This document shows, piece after piece, positions 28,341 to 37,176 of a stretch of DNA of 64,000 nt. The position numbers and the translations under genes were made by a program. The first letter of the stretch is position 1. The number at the start of each line of letters is the position of its first letter. The notes under the pieces were generated by a model. It did no database searches. It saw only the letters and a program-made list of their open reading frames with translations, and was not told the DNA's origin. The stretch is from assembly GCA_020975725.1 (NCBI GenBank), contig QXJR01000027.1:558001-622000 (forward strand), in the 5' to 3' direction. Source of the stretch: Picocystis sp. L7 (lineage: Eukaryota; Chlorophyta; Picocystophyceae; Picocystales; Picocystaceae).

Positions 28341-30182
28341 TCACACATGTGGTCGGTCTTCCAGGTGCTGAGAAACGAAGGAAGGATCCACAAACCGGGT
28401 GAAACATTGCGACCGGTGGCCACCTTCATTCCAGTCCTTCTTCTGGCAAGCGCTGCTGCAATAGAACGCATTTTTGCAGGCTCCACACCGCTTTGCTTCA
28501 AACGTGTACCTCTTGCACCAAGCACACTGCTTCTCACGAGCGATTTCACGAGTGCGCTTTGCTGCCATCGCCTTTCTGACATACCTGAAGGCTGTGTTTT
28601 CCATGACTTGGGTGTAATCCCAGTGTGATTCACCCATTGCACCTTTCCTTTCCTCCTCCCACTGCCTTTGGGGCGGAGGGCGGACGAACCCAGTGTAAAG
28701 CTCACCCGCTTTCTTCCCATCTTTGTCCAACAGGTCCTTCTTGGCCCCCGCAGCATACAAGACCTCCATCACGCCAGTTGATGTCCTGAGGCTTGCCCAG
28801 TGCAACGCAGTTCTCCCTATGTCATCTTGCCAATTGAGAGTGAACGGGTATCTCTTCAAGATTGCAGTTGCCCCTTCTTTCCAATCTTGCATTGCTGCTA
28901 CCATCAAAGGGGTGCGATTGCCACTCACTGTGCAGTGCAGCTCCAATTTCAGGTCTTCGTCCATGATAAACTCAGACACGTCCAAGTTCTTCGCCTCCAC
29001 GGCATAGAACAGGGATGGCCACCCCACCTTGGACAAAGCTCTAGCATCTCCGCCAAGTGTGAGAAGGCACCGAAAGGCATCCAAGTCTCCGTTGTGCGCT
29101 GCATAGTGGACGGGTGTCCTTCCACCATCCCAGTCTTTGTACTGCTTAGAGCAGGGAGAGTTGGGATTTGCCCCTCTCTCTACCAGCAGGGGAAACAATT
29201 CTTTTCGTGCCAAAGCAGCAGCAATGTGGAGAGCAGTGAGGCCTGCCTGGTTTTCTGCACAGACATCACTGCCTCTTTCCAACAGTAAGCAAACTATGTC
29301 CACATGCCCACCCTCCACGGCCCGCATCAACGGCGTCTCCAGATTCCCATCTCCGGCATTCACATCTGCTCCGTTCTCCAGCAGCAATTTGCACATCTTT
29401 GCGTACCCACATCGCGAAGCAACGTGAAGGGGGGTTGATTTCTGCGGTCCTTCTTGGCTATTCACATCTGCTCCCGCATCGCAGACCAGGTGCTTGGCAA
29501 TGCTAAGCCTGTTTGCCGCTGCACACACGTGCAACGGTGTGCCTCTTCTGGCAATATAAAGGGAAGCTCCTGGAGCTGCAACCCGTTTCTTCCCTGTGCG
29601 TTTTTGTTGTCTCTTGAATGCTTCGTTCACGCCATCCATTTCGTCCTCCTCCCCTTCGTCCTCGCAGTCGGTGGCGTCGACGGGCGCCCAGTTAGCCGTG
29701 AGCACCTTTGCTGCCGCCAGGTGCCCACCGTTCGCTGCGAGGTGAAGCGGCGTGAGTCCTTCTGCATCTCTTGCGAACGGGCTTGCTCCGTTCTTGACGA
29801 GGATTTCCACAACCTTCGGTTCGCCCATGGCCGCTGCTGCATGCAGAGGCGTGGACTCGACGTAGTCGATGGCGTCCACGTTGCATTTTTGCTCCAAGAA
29901 GTACTTCAGCAGGTCCATCTTGTCTTCCAGCACGGCTTCGCAGCATACGGCTAGATGGAAGACGGTCATTCCACAGGCTGCTTCTCCTTCGTCTCTCCAT
30001 TCGAGGCTTGCACCTCTCTCGACGCAGAGCTCCACGTCTTCTCTCCTCCCTTGTCCGATGGCGTTGTGTAGGGCGCACCTCAGCACTTCCGGGGTGTATA
30101 TGACCATTCTACCTGCGCCTTCCTTCCTCCAGGGATCCGCCAGCTCCCTTTCCAGCCGGCTGGGACCGCCTCGCGTGGCCAT
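28341..30182 (-). CDS. Ankyrin-repeat protein with C-terminal MYND zinc finger
   Basis: A 613-aa protein. From about residue 30 to 500 it holds roughly ten ankyrin repeats (for example STPLHAAAAMGEPKVVEILVK, LTPLHLAANGGHLAAAKVL, STPLHVASRCGYAKMCKLLL, ETPLMRAVEGGHVDIVCLLL, RTPVHYAAHNGDLDAFRCLL). Near the C-terminus is a MYND-type zinc finger: CAWCKRYTFEAKRC, GACKNAFYCSSACQKKDW, HRSQC, with the full Cys/His set. Ankyrin-MYND proteins of this order resemble ANKMY2, tied to cilia, and other signalling adaptors. MYND fingers bind proline-rich peptides. The start is the ATG leading MATRGGPSRLERELADPW; the frame stays open upstream without homology. The specific partner is unknown. Confidence 0.88.
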   Translation of the reverse strand: MATRGGPSRLERELADPWRKEGAGRMVIYTPEVLRCALHNAIGQGRREDVELCVERGASLEWRDEGEAACGMTVFHLAVCCEAVLEDKMDLLKYFLEQKCNVDAIDYVESTPLHAAAAMGEPKVVEILVKNGASPFARDAEGLTPLHLAANGGHLAAAKVLTANWAPVDATDCEDEGEEDEMDGVNEAFKRQQKRTGKKRVAAPGASLYIARRGTPLHVCAAANRLSIAKHLVCDAGADVNSQEGPQKSTPLHVASRCGYAKMCKLLLENGADVNAGDGNLETPLMRAVEGGHVDIVCLLLERGSDVCAENQAGLTALHIAAALARKELFPLLVERGANPNSPCSKQYKDWDGGRTPVHYAAHNGDLDAFRCLLTLGGDARALSKVGWPSLFYAVEAKNLDVSEFIMDEDLKLELHCTVSGNRTPLMVAAMQDWKEGATAILKRYPFTLNWQDDIGRTALHWASLRTSTGVMEVLYAAGAKKDLLDKDGKKAGELYTGFVRPPPQRQWEEERKGAMGESHWDYTQVMENTAFRYVRKAMAAKRTREIAREKQCAWCKRYTFEAKRCGACKNAFYCSSACQKKDWNEGGHRSQCFTRFVDPSFVSQHLEDRPHV

Positions 30183-30476
30183 GGCGTCGGCCTCCTTCGC
30201 GCCAAACGCCTCGACTGGGAGACCAATCGACGCCCCGAGCTTAATCCGGGACTTAACCCCAACCCCGGTCGAGAAGAAACTCCCCCTTCCCCAGCCGTAC
30301 CGTGCCGTTCGGGTTTCTTTCCCTTCCCGCCCCTCGGGGATCCTTCCGGGTACGCTACGGGTTGGGTCGGGACGGTTCGAAGGGAGGTCATCTGGCACGT
30401 TTGGAACCGGACCAAAGCACGAGGTCCCCTTCGTGGGCGGGAAAAGGAGGAGGCATTGGGACGGATCGAGTGGAGG
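30183..30476. promoter_or_regulatory. Divergent promoter between ankyrin-MYND and LRR-membrane genes
   Basis: About 290 bases separating two genes transcribed in opposite directions. No distinct motif was recognised. Confidence 0.35.
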
Positions 30477-33400
30477 ATGGATTGGCAGGTGATGGAGATC
30501 CTGCGAGACATGGAGATGGAAGACGAAGACCTGGAGGTCGGGAACTGGGACAGCTCCTATCCGGAAGGGAAAGAGAACCGCGGAGAAGGAGGGAACCAAA
30601 CGCCGAGGCAAGGATCCACAGGTAAACGAAGCGAAGGCATCGAGTGCGAAACGGAAGGGAACAGCAGAGGAAGCGCCAGGAAATCGTACGTGACCGCCTC
30701 GGAGGAACACAGGTCGGGAGAAGCGAACGTGTGGAGTACCGTCGGAGATTCGAACCGGCGCCCACCGCCAATCCCAGACTCAAGAGGAAGGCCACCATCC
30801 ATGGATCTGAACGAAACAAGAGCTCTCGAGTCCGAAGACAGGAGAAGCTCCGCCTCGTCGCAAAAAGTGTGCTCGCCGCAACACCTGAGCCCGCCCTCCG
30901 AACATTGGCAGCCTGCTACGACCAGCCCATCGCCACAAGACAAACATGGGCCGGGCAGTGGAGGGATCATTGTCCGTCGAAAACAGGGGCTGCAGACGGT
31001 GGCTGCGGCCACACGCGGCTATTCAGCAGCCTTTCTAGAAACCGTTGAGTTTCTGGATGTGTCAGACAACGTCATTTCGTCTCTTGTGGAGGTTCCAGGT
31101 CTCTTGCCCAACCTCCACACCCTTAAGTTTTCGAATAACAAGATACCTAGTAAACAGACGCTTTTGGTTGGTCTAAGGCAGTGCCATAAGCTTCGTCGAA
31201 TAGAGATGTTGCGCTGTGGAAAATGGGCAAGAGAGTCCTCATCCTACGTAGCAGAGATATTTCGAGAGCTTCCTGCGCTGGAATGCATCGATGGCGTTCC
31301 GAATCCACGCCCCCTGAACAGCCAGCAGTGGAGGGTTGCAAGGTTCCTGAACAGGATCTTTCAAATTGGTCCCAATGAACTAGCTTCTGTCGATTTGGAT
31401 CACAGAGATATTGCAGGAGAAGAGTTTCCGATCATTCTCAGAAGCCTGTCCCATTTGAAACCTTTGAGACTTTGGATAAAAAACAATCCGGCATCGAATC
31501 TCAGGTCCTACAGGCTGCAGGTCATACACATGGTTGGAGACTCTTTGATTGAATTGGATGGACAGCAAGTCACGTTCAACGAAAAAGCAAACGCAAAAAG
31601 AGCCATGAAAGAGCTGAAGCAACAACTGGAGGCATATCAACTTCAGTTGCATAAAAAAGGGTACAGCAGTAAAGAACGACCCGAGCTCTCACCGATGCTG
31701 CATGAGTTTCCCCATTCAGCCACGCATGAAGGGGAGGAAAGACTTAGCCCCACCACCTGGATGGCAGGTTCTAGTATCCCAGGGCAACCAAGCCCGTCGT
31801 GGCACAACAGCCCCAGCCGCGTGGGAGGATACACTTCCGGACAAGAATGGAGGTCCGAAAACTCAGAGCCGAAATCCTCTTCCAGCATCGTCACTTGCTG
31901 CCCTCGAAAGCTTGACTTTGAAAGAGAAGAGAGCGAGGGGACTCCTGAAATTCGTCCAGTGGCCGAGTCAAATAGGGAGGAAACCACACCATCCCTCCAG
32001 CGACGAGGGGGTGTGAGATTCAACGTAGATGAATCTCCGCACAGGGACCTTGAAGCCATGGACACAGTTGGCCCGCTTTCTTTTCAGAATCAAATGAACA
32101 GACGAGCCCCACCTAGCACCCAAGGTGCTCCAATGAAGGTATCTGTCATGTCTGTGGCCTCAAAAGGGCTCTGCGAGGACCTGGAAGACTTTGTAACCAG
32201 CGGTGATGGAACCATTGTGGTAGACAATGCAGACGATCCCAACTGGTACAGCAAGTTGTGGTCTACGCCACTGGAAGTCATCACAGGGCGCCTGATGGCC
32301 AAAGTCGAGCAAGTATTCAATTACTTCCAGATCTACATGCTCATTTACCTGCTTGATGTGGAATGGCCCGATTTCTGGAAGAGCTTCAACACAAACTGGA
32401 AGTTCAGTGAAATAATTGTGAACGTTTTACCAAGCCTGAATTTTACGAGTGCAACAACTGGAATGCCCCTGGCAGTGAGCAAAACGTTGTTCGTTTTGAC
32501 CTTGCTAGTACCTGCAGGTTTGTATTGGCTGTACAGAGTAAACAGCATGATCTGCTGCAACCTCTCGCCGCTTTCTTGCTTTGCAACCACGGTAGCACGG
32601 GCAGAGCATTTCCTGCGAAGAAAGGTGGGATACACGCTGAGGCAGCTCCGAGGCAGAGTAAGCTTGTTTTTGATGACAATCATATACTTACCACTTTCAA
32701 GAACGTGTCTGTACACATTGGAGCCTTTCACAGATGCTACCACTGGGGAGCTGGTAATTAGACAATTTCCGAAGATCAATTGGCCAACCGTAGGCGGATT
32801 TAGTTTTTCAGAGCACTGGGTAATGATATTGGCTGGATTGGGGGTGCTGCTGTACGTTTTGGGCATCCCACTTTTTTTCCTGAAACTCGTGCTGAATGGA
32901 ACAAGGGAGGCTGAGCAAGCATACGACCTACCCCACATGGAGGAGGAAATCAAGCTCTCGAAGGAGGAGCTGGCAACATGTGACGATCCTGAGGACAGGA
33001 CCAGGTTGCGTAGTGCTTTGGCCGCCAGAGAAACAGCCAAGCGCCTTTTGTACGCCAAGGCCGTACGGCGTTACGTGAATGCTCAAGCTTACGTGTACCA
33101 GGAATACAAGCAATCGAGCAAGGCTTACAAAGTCTTCGTCATGGGTCAGAAGACTTCCATCTTGATTTTGGTTTTGTACTTGAGGGAGCCCGTGGTGCGT
33201 GGGAACCGGGCCAGCATCGTGCAATCTTTCCTGGTGTTCGCGATCAGCATGGCGGCAGTTTTGGTGAGTGCTCTGCGAAAGCCGTACGAGGCTTCGAGCG
33301 AGAACATGATCGAGTCCATCTTTTGGTCCGCCAACGTGTTCAACGCTTTCATCGCGTTGTTGCTGGCTTCCACGGCGAGCGACAGTCCGGAGGAGGATCC

Positions 33401-33788
33401 GAGCGTCCTCCGCAGCGACGCGGTGGGCGTGGCGCTTTTGGTGGTGAACGCTCTGGCTTTCTGCCTCGTGTTGGGGATCGTCGGCGCCACGCCGCGCCTC
33501 CATTCCCTCGCCAAGGAGCAGGACCAGCAGATGAAGGCGTTCATCTTCGCGATGCAGTCGGAGCGCGTCCGCGCCGAGGTCGACGACGAAGCCTCGCCGT
33601 TTCCTTCTTCCGACGTTTCGGATCCGCCGAGCGGCATGGTGCGTCGCACGCCACGTCCGCCACCGCCTCCGCCATCGACCTTTCCATCGCCAGTGGCTTC
33701 GGCGTCGGTTCGTCCTCTTTCTCCTGGGCGACCTGCCCCTTCGCCACCCACCTTCAGTGAGGGCAGTTTTCACAGTGTTTCGCTCTGA
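30477..33788 (+). CDS. Large multipass membrane protein with N-terminal leucine-rich repeats
   Basis: A 1,103-aa protein. Residues about 170-370 contain SDS22-like leucine-rich repeats with cap (VEFLDVSDNVISSLVEVPGL, LPNLHTLKFSNNKI, IEMLRCGKW, GDSLIELDGQQV). A disordered Ser/Pro linker follows. From about residue 590 to 1030 there are about eight to nine hydrophobic segments (for example FQIYMLIYLLDV, LFVLTLLVPAGLYWLY, WVMILAGLGVLLYVLGIPLFFL, QSFLVFAISMAAVLVSAL, ANVFNAFIALLLAS, VALLVVNALAFCLVLGIVG). A conserved-looking cytoplasmic helix KAVRRYVNAQAYVYQEYKQ lies between spans. The tail is Pro-rich. The membrane part recalls large TRP-like or polycystin-like proteins of protists, but no pore motif is clear. 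Only 33 bases and no in-frame stop separate its TGA from the next gene's ATG. Confidence 0.75.
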   Translation: MDWQVMEILRDMEMEDEDLEVGNWDSSYPEGKENRGEGGNQTPRQGSTGKRSEGIECETEGNSRGSARKSYVTASEEHRSGEANVWSTVGDSNRRPPPIPDSRGRPPSMDLNETRALESEDRRSSASSQKVCSPQHLSPPSEHWQPATTSPSPQDKHGPGSGGIIVRRKQGLQTVAAATRGYSAAFLETVEFLDVSDNVISSLVEVPGLLPNLHTLKFSNNKIPSKQTLLVGLRQCHKLRRIEMLRCGKWARESSSYVAEIFRELPALECIDGVPNPRPLNSQQWRVARFLNRIFQIGPNELASVDLDHRDIAGEEFPIILRSLSHLKPLRLWIKNNPASNLRSYRLQVIHMVGDSLIELDGQQVTFNEKANAKRAMKELKQQLEAYQLQLHKKGYSSKERPELSPMLHEFPHSATHEGEERLSPTTWMAGSSIPGQPSPSWHNSPSRVGGYTSGQEWRSENSEPKSSSSIVTCCPRKLDFEREESEGTPEIRPVAESNREETTPSLQRRGGVRFNVDESPHRDLEAMDTVGPLSFQNQMNRRAPPSTQGAPMKVSVMSVASKGLCEDLEDFVTSGDGTIVVDNADDPNWYSKLWSTPLEVITGRLMAKVEQVFNYFQIYMLIYLLDVEWPDFWKSFNTNWKFSEIIVNVLPSLNFTSATTGMPLAVSKTLFVLTLLVPAGLYWLYRVNSMICCNLSPLSCFATTVARAEHFLRRKVGYTLRQLRGRVSLFLMTIIYLPLSRTCLYTLEPFTDATTGELVIRQFPKINWPTVGGFSFSEHWVMILAGLGVLLYVLGIPLFFLKLVLNGTREAEQAYDLPHMEEEIKLSKEELATCDDPEDRTRLRSALAARETAKRLLYAKAVRRYVNAQAYVYQEYKQSSKAYKVFVMGQKTSILILVLYLREPVVRGNRASIVQSFLVFAISMAAVLVSALRKPYEASSENMIESIFWSANVFNAFIALLLASTASDSPEEDPSVLRSDAVGVALLVVNALAFCLVLGIVGATPRLHSLAKEQDQQMKAFIFAMQSERVRAEVDDEASPFPSSDVSDPPSGMVRRTPRPPPPPPSTFPSPVASASVRPLSPGRPAPSPPTFSEGSFHSVSL

Positions 33789-33821
33789 ACCCCAGACCTG
33801 GGATTGAACCCAAGAAGCGCC

Positions 33822-34553
33822 ATGGCGGTGGTGGAACGCGTGCTGCTGGTGATGGCCATGAACGCAGAAGCGCACCCGCTGGTGCGTGCGCTGGAACTGA
33901 AGGAAGAGGGCGTGTTCAGCCCGCCCGCGCGGTGCGAAAGCTACGTGGGAAGACGCGGAGGGATGGAAGTGCGCGTGGTCACCTGTGGCACCTGCGCCAC
34001 CCACGGTGTGGACAACTGTGGGACGGTGCCTGCGGCGCTGACCACGTTCCTGGCGATGGAAAAATACCGTCCGGACCTCGTCCTGAACGTGGGAACGGCG
34101 GGTGGATTCATGCAAGAAGGCGGATGCATCGGAGACGTGTACTTGGCCAACGCAACCGCACACCACGACCGGAGGATCCCGCTGCCAGGATTCGACAAAT
34201 ACGGAGTTGGACATCACGAACTGATGGACGCCAAGGCGTTGAGGCAAAAGCTGGGACTGAAACCCGGAGTCGTGACGACGGGAAACTCGCTCGATGCGGT
34301 GGAGATGGATCTCCAGCTCATGAAGAAGAACGGAGCGCACGTCAAAGACATGGAATGCGCCGCAATCGCCTGGTCCGCACACCTGTTCCGCACACCGCTG
34401 ATTGTCATCAAGGCCGTGACAGATCTTGTTGATGGTGGAAGACCGACACAGGAAGAGTTTTTGGAAAATCTTCACACCGCCGCGAACGCCCTGCAAACGA
34501 AAGTGATGGAAGCATTGGATTTCATCGATGGGAGGACAATCTCTGAACTTTAA
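33822..34553 (+). CDS. 5'-methylthioadenosine/S-adenosylhomocysteine nucleosidase
   Basis: Hydrolyses 5'-methylthioadenosine (and perhaps S-adenosylhomocysteine) to adenine and methylthioribose in the methionine salvage cycle. The 243-aa protein keeps the MtnN fold signatures: VLLVMAMNAEAHPLV with catalytic-type Glu16, LVLNVGTAGGF, GVVTTGNSLDAVE, KDMECAAIAW (ribose-binding Met-Glu) and IVIKAVTDLVDGG with the general-acid Asp. Plant MTN enzymes share the MAMxAEAxPLV start. The start is the ATG in GCGCCATGG; the frame is open back to the upstream gene's stop. Likely cytosolic, with no targeting sequence. Confidence 0.93.
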   Translation: MAVVERVLLVMAMNAEAHPLVRALELKEEGVFSPPARCESYVGRRGGMEVRVVTCGTCATHGVDNCGTVPAALTTFLAMEKYRPDLVLNVGTAGGFMQEGGCIGDVYLANATAHHDRRIPLPGFDKYGVGHHELMDAKALRQKLGLKPGVVTTGNSLDAVEMDLQLMKKNGAHVKDMECAAIAWSAHLFRTPLIVIKAVTDLVDGGRPTQEEFLENLHTAANALQTKVMEALDFIDGRTISEL

Positions 34554-34695
34554 GGGAAACGCTGTGGAATGCAATAAAAAAAGAAATGCGCGGCAGACAA
34601 TCTCCTTGGAAACATCATTTGCACGTGTCAAAACTACATCCCTGGAAAGTCGCGAAGAGAACCAGGGGTACAAGTCCTCCTGTCTGGAGGCACGC

Positions 34696-35844
34696 TTATT
34701 CCAGCAGGGGTATTCCCAGTTGCCGGCATTCTTCTCTGTGGTGCTTGGGCCACACGGTGACACTCACTTCACCGATATGAGCTTTCTGGAGGAGCATTTG
34801 AAACAACCTTGATTGTCCGATGCCGCCCCCGATCGAAAGGGGCAGTTGGCCATCCATCACCTGCTGATGGTAGGCTTTACTCAACCAATGCAGCTGATCG
34901 CATATTCCCAGCTGCAGCCGGAGAGCCTCCTTATCAACACGTATCCCCATGGAGGAAAGCTCGTGTCTCGTCTGCAGAACTGGATTCCACACCAACAGGT
35001 CCCCATTCAGTCCATGCATGGACTGTCCATGCATGGAAATGGTTGGGGTGCTCCAGTCGTCGTAGTCACTGGCACGCAGCTCGTGCGGATGGCCATCGTT
35101 GAGTTGCCATCCAATGCCAATGATGAAGGTTGCTGGGTGCTCTTGTAGGATTGCGTTTTCCCTTTGCTTCCTTGGAAGGTCTGGGAAGAGCGCCAGGAGC
35201 TCTTCTGCATGGATGAAGTACAGCTCTTGGGGCAGTGGTGGCATGTTGGTGGAAGCGAGTAGGGGATACTTTTCTCGTAGGAAGCATTCGGTATCCTTCA
35301 CGACCCCCCAGATTTTGGTGACAGTGGACACGAGGAAGTCCAGCGTCCTCTGCTCTTCGTCAATGGCCAGCTCCCAATCCCACTGGTCAACGTAGCAGCT
35401 GTGATTCGCATCTAGGAAGTAATCTTTCCTGATGGCTCGCATGTCCGTCATTATCCCTTCTCCCTGCTCGATATGGTACTGTCGAAGTGCGGCCCTCTTC
35501 CACTTGGTCGCTGCCTGTACGATTTCTGCATCCATGCCGTGATTCCCATCCTTTGCGACATGAAAGCTCACTGGTTTTCTCGATCCGTCCCTGTCCAGTT
35601 CGTCATTCCAGGACGAATCCGCTTCGACCACCAGGGGGACTTGCACTTGCACCAAATTCAGTTGTCGACAGAGTCCCTCTTCGACACGTCGCTTGGCATC
35701 GAAGAGTGCGTTTTGCGTCTCCTTGGCATCTAACACCGGGACGTACCCGGTGGGTAGGATGCTTTGCGTCCCATCGTGGCATTGTTCTCGTTTTTCCTGC
35801 GATCCGTTCTCCTGTTTTGCGTCGGATGTGTTGCGTTCCTCCAT
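34696..35844 (-). CDS. asnA: Aspartate-ammonia ligase (asparagine synthetase A, bacterial type)
   Basis: Makes asparagine from aspartate, ammonia and ATP (AMP-forming). The 382-aa product has a ~50-residue N-terminal extension, then the AsnA core: VLDAKETQNALFDAKRRVEE, LVQVQVPLVVEADSSWND, KWKRAALRQYHIEQGEGIMT, MRAIRKD, HSCYVDQWDWEL, ELYFIHAEELLALFPDLPRK, YDDWSTPTI, LNGDLLVWNPVLQ, ELSSMGIRVD and SIGGGIGQSRLFQMLLQKAHI. These are near-identical in order to E. coli AsnA, an aminoacyl-tRNA-synthetase-like class II fold. Eukaryotes mostly use glutamine-dependent AsnB; AsnA is known in some protists. The extension could be a targeting peptide but is acidic and polar, so this is unclear. Single exon, convergent with the nucleosidase gene. 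Confidence 0.95.
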   Translation of the reverse strand: MEERNTSDAKQENGSQEKREQCHDGTQSILPTGYVPVLDAKETQNALFDAKRRVEEGLCRQLNLVQVQVPLVVEADSSWNDELDRDGSRKPVSFHVAKDGNHGMDAEIVQAATKWKRAALRQYHIEQGEGIMTDMRAIRKDYFLDANHSCYVDQWDWELAIDEEQRTLDFLVSTVTKIWGVVKDTECFLREKYPLLASTNMPPLPQELYFIHAEELLALFPDLPRKQRENAILQEHPATFIIGIGWQLNDGHPHELRASDYDDWSTPTISMHGQSMHGLNGDLLVWNPVLQTRHELSSMGIRVDKEALRLQLGICDQLHWLSKAYHQQVMDGQLPLSIGGGIGQSRLFQMLLQKAHIGEVSVTVWPKHHREECRQLGIPLLE

Positions 35845-36386
35845 ACCGGTTCGCGTCTCTTGTCCACGTCGGATGGGGTCGCGTCTCCCCCCTCCTCCCC
35901 CTCCCTCTCGAACCCTCTCAAACCCTCTCAAACCCTCTCAAACCCTCCCCCTCCCTCTCAACCCTCCCTCTCCCTCTCAAACCGTCATCCTCCCTCTCAC
36001 ACCCTCCCTCTGTCGATCGGTGCCCCCTTCCTCTGTGTCAGGCCGAGTGCACAGCACAGAAGCGGGAGCTTTGCCCATCCATCGGCCGTGCGCTTCGACG
36101 GCACCTGTCCCGTGCACGCAAGAGCAGGAGATGTCGGTCTCGTCCCTGACCGTCTCGTGTGGACACCGGATCGATCCCACCAACGGGAAGAGCTGGATGT
36201 GTAGAACGTCCCTGCGACTGGCCAAGACCACCGATCGATACCTATATCCAATTGATATCGATAGGATTTCGATGGAATCCATAGGATATCGATCCAGAGG
36301 GCGTGGGAAGGCGTCCGGAAACGAACCAGGAGTGGAACCTCGTCGGCGACGATGCGTTGGCTGCGAAGAAGCGAAAGGAAGGAACG
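35845..36386. other. Divergent intergenic region upstream of AsnA and PIG-L
   Basis: About 540 bases between two divergent genes. It contains the pyrimidine-rich tandem repeat listed separately and, at 36,235-36,295, a cluster of GATATCGAT-like palindromic motifs. No gene recognised. Confidence 0.45.
35890..36011. repeat. Pyrimidine-rich microsatellite (CCCTCTCAAA-type)
   Basis: A run of CCCTCTCAAA decamers, about four in a row around 35,915-35,948, flanked by degenerate CCCTCCCTCTC units. The whole stretch is almost pure pyrimidine plus AA on the plus strand. It lies just upstream of the AsnA start codon on the opposite strand. Confidence 0.75.
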
Positions 36387-37151
36387 ATGAAAGCGTCGCA
36401 CCTCGCGGTGCTCGTGCTGGCGCTGTACCTGGGAGTGATGCAGGTGTCTTGGAAGGCGGTGGCCGCGTGGGGTAGCCGCAGCTTCCCGGAAAAGAAGGGA
36501 AGAGAAGTGCTGCTCGTCACCGCACATCCGGACGACGAGTGCATGTTTTTCGCACCCACCATCCTGACGTTGCGGGAGCAGGGAACGCCTCTTCATCTAC
36601 TGTGCCTGTCGCGTGGGAATTTCGATGGATGGGGACAGACGCGACAGAAGGAGTTGCAAGAGGCCGCTGCGGCGATGGGCATCGCTGCCGAACGGACGAA
36701 GGTGGTCGACCGTCCGGAACTGGAGGACGGCTTGTTGCGCTGGGAACCCTCGGTGGTCCTCGAGGAGATCCTCAAGTACACGGGAATCCATCCAGGCATC
36801 ACAGACGTGGTCACTTTCGACGAGCACGGCGTCTCTGGACACAACAACCATCGGGATATTTACAGAGCGGTTCGTCGGCTGCAGGACGTGCGACCCTCGC
36901 TGGAGGTTTGGTGCCTTCGCACGGTGCCGATCGTGCAAAAGTACCTGAGCTTGACCGGCGCATCGTGGAGCGCTCTGAACCGCAGAAACGACGAGCTCCT
37001 CCTCCTCGCTGCGAACCAGGACCAGGCGGCGAACTGCATGAAGCTGCACCGGAGCCAGTACGTGTGGTTCCGTCGGCTCTACGTCTTCTTCTCCAGCTAC
37101 ATGCATGCCAATCTCCTTGTTCCAGCGCTGAATGAGGCGCAGACGAAGTGA
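36387..37151 (+). CDS. PIGL: N-acetylglucosaminyl-phosphatidylinositol de-N-acetylase (PIG-L)
   Basis: Second step of GPI-anchor synthesis on the cytosolic face of the ER: removes acetate from GlcNAc-PI. The 254-aa protein begins with one membrane segment (HLAVLVLALYLGVMQV, about 4-20), as in mammalian PIG-L. The metal-binding motif is VTAHPDDECMFFAPT (HPDDE at 47-51). FxGxGxxR-like LCLSRGNFDGWGQTRQKEL and TFDEHGVSGHNNH (HxxH-type second metal site) complete the active site. The start is the ATG before KASHLAV; an upstream GTG-led frame is not considered. Only about 25 bases separate its stop from the 3' end of the convergent LENG1-like gene. Confidence 0.94.
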   Translation: MKASHLAVLVLALYLGVMQVSWKAVAAWGSRSFPEKKGREVLLVTAHPDDECMFFAPTILTLREQGTPLHLLCLSRGNFDGWGQTRQKELQEAAAAMGIAAERTKVVDRPELEDGLLRWEPSVVLEEILKYTGIHPGITDVVTFDEHGVSGHNNHRDIYRAVRRLQDVRPSLEVWCLRTVPIVQKYLSLTGASWSALNRRNDELLLLAANQDQAANCMKLHRSQYVWFRRLYVFFSSYMHANLLVPALNEAQTK

Positions 37152-37176
37152 TTTGAGTGCTTGACCGTGGGCCAGA

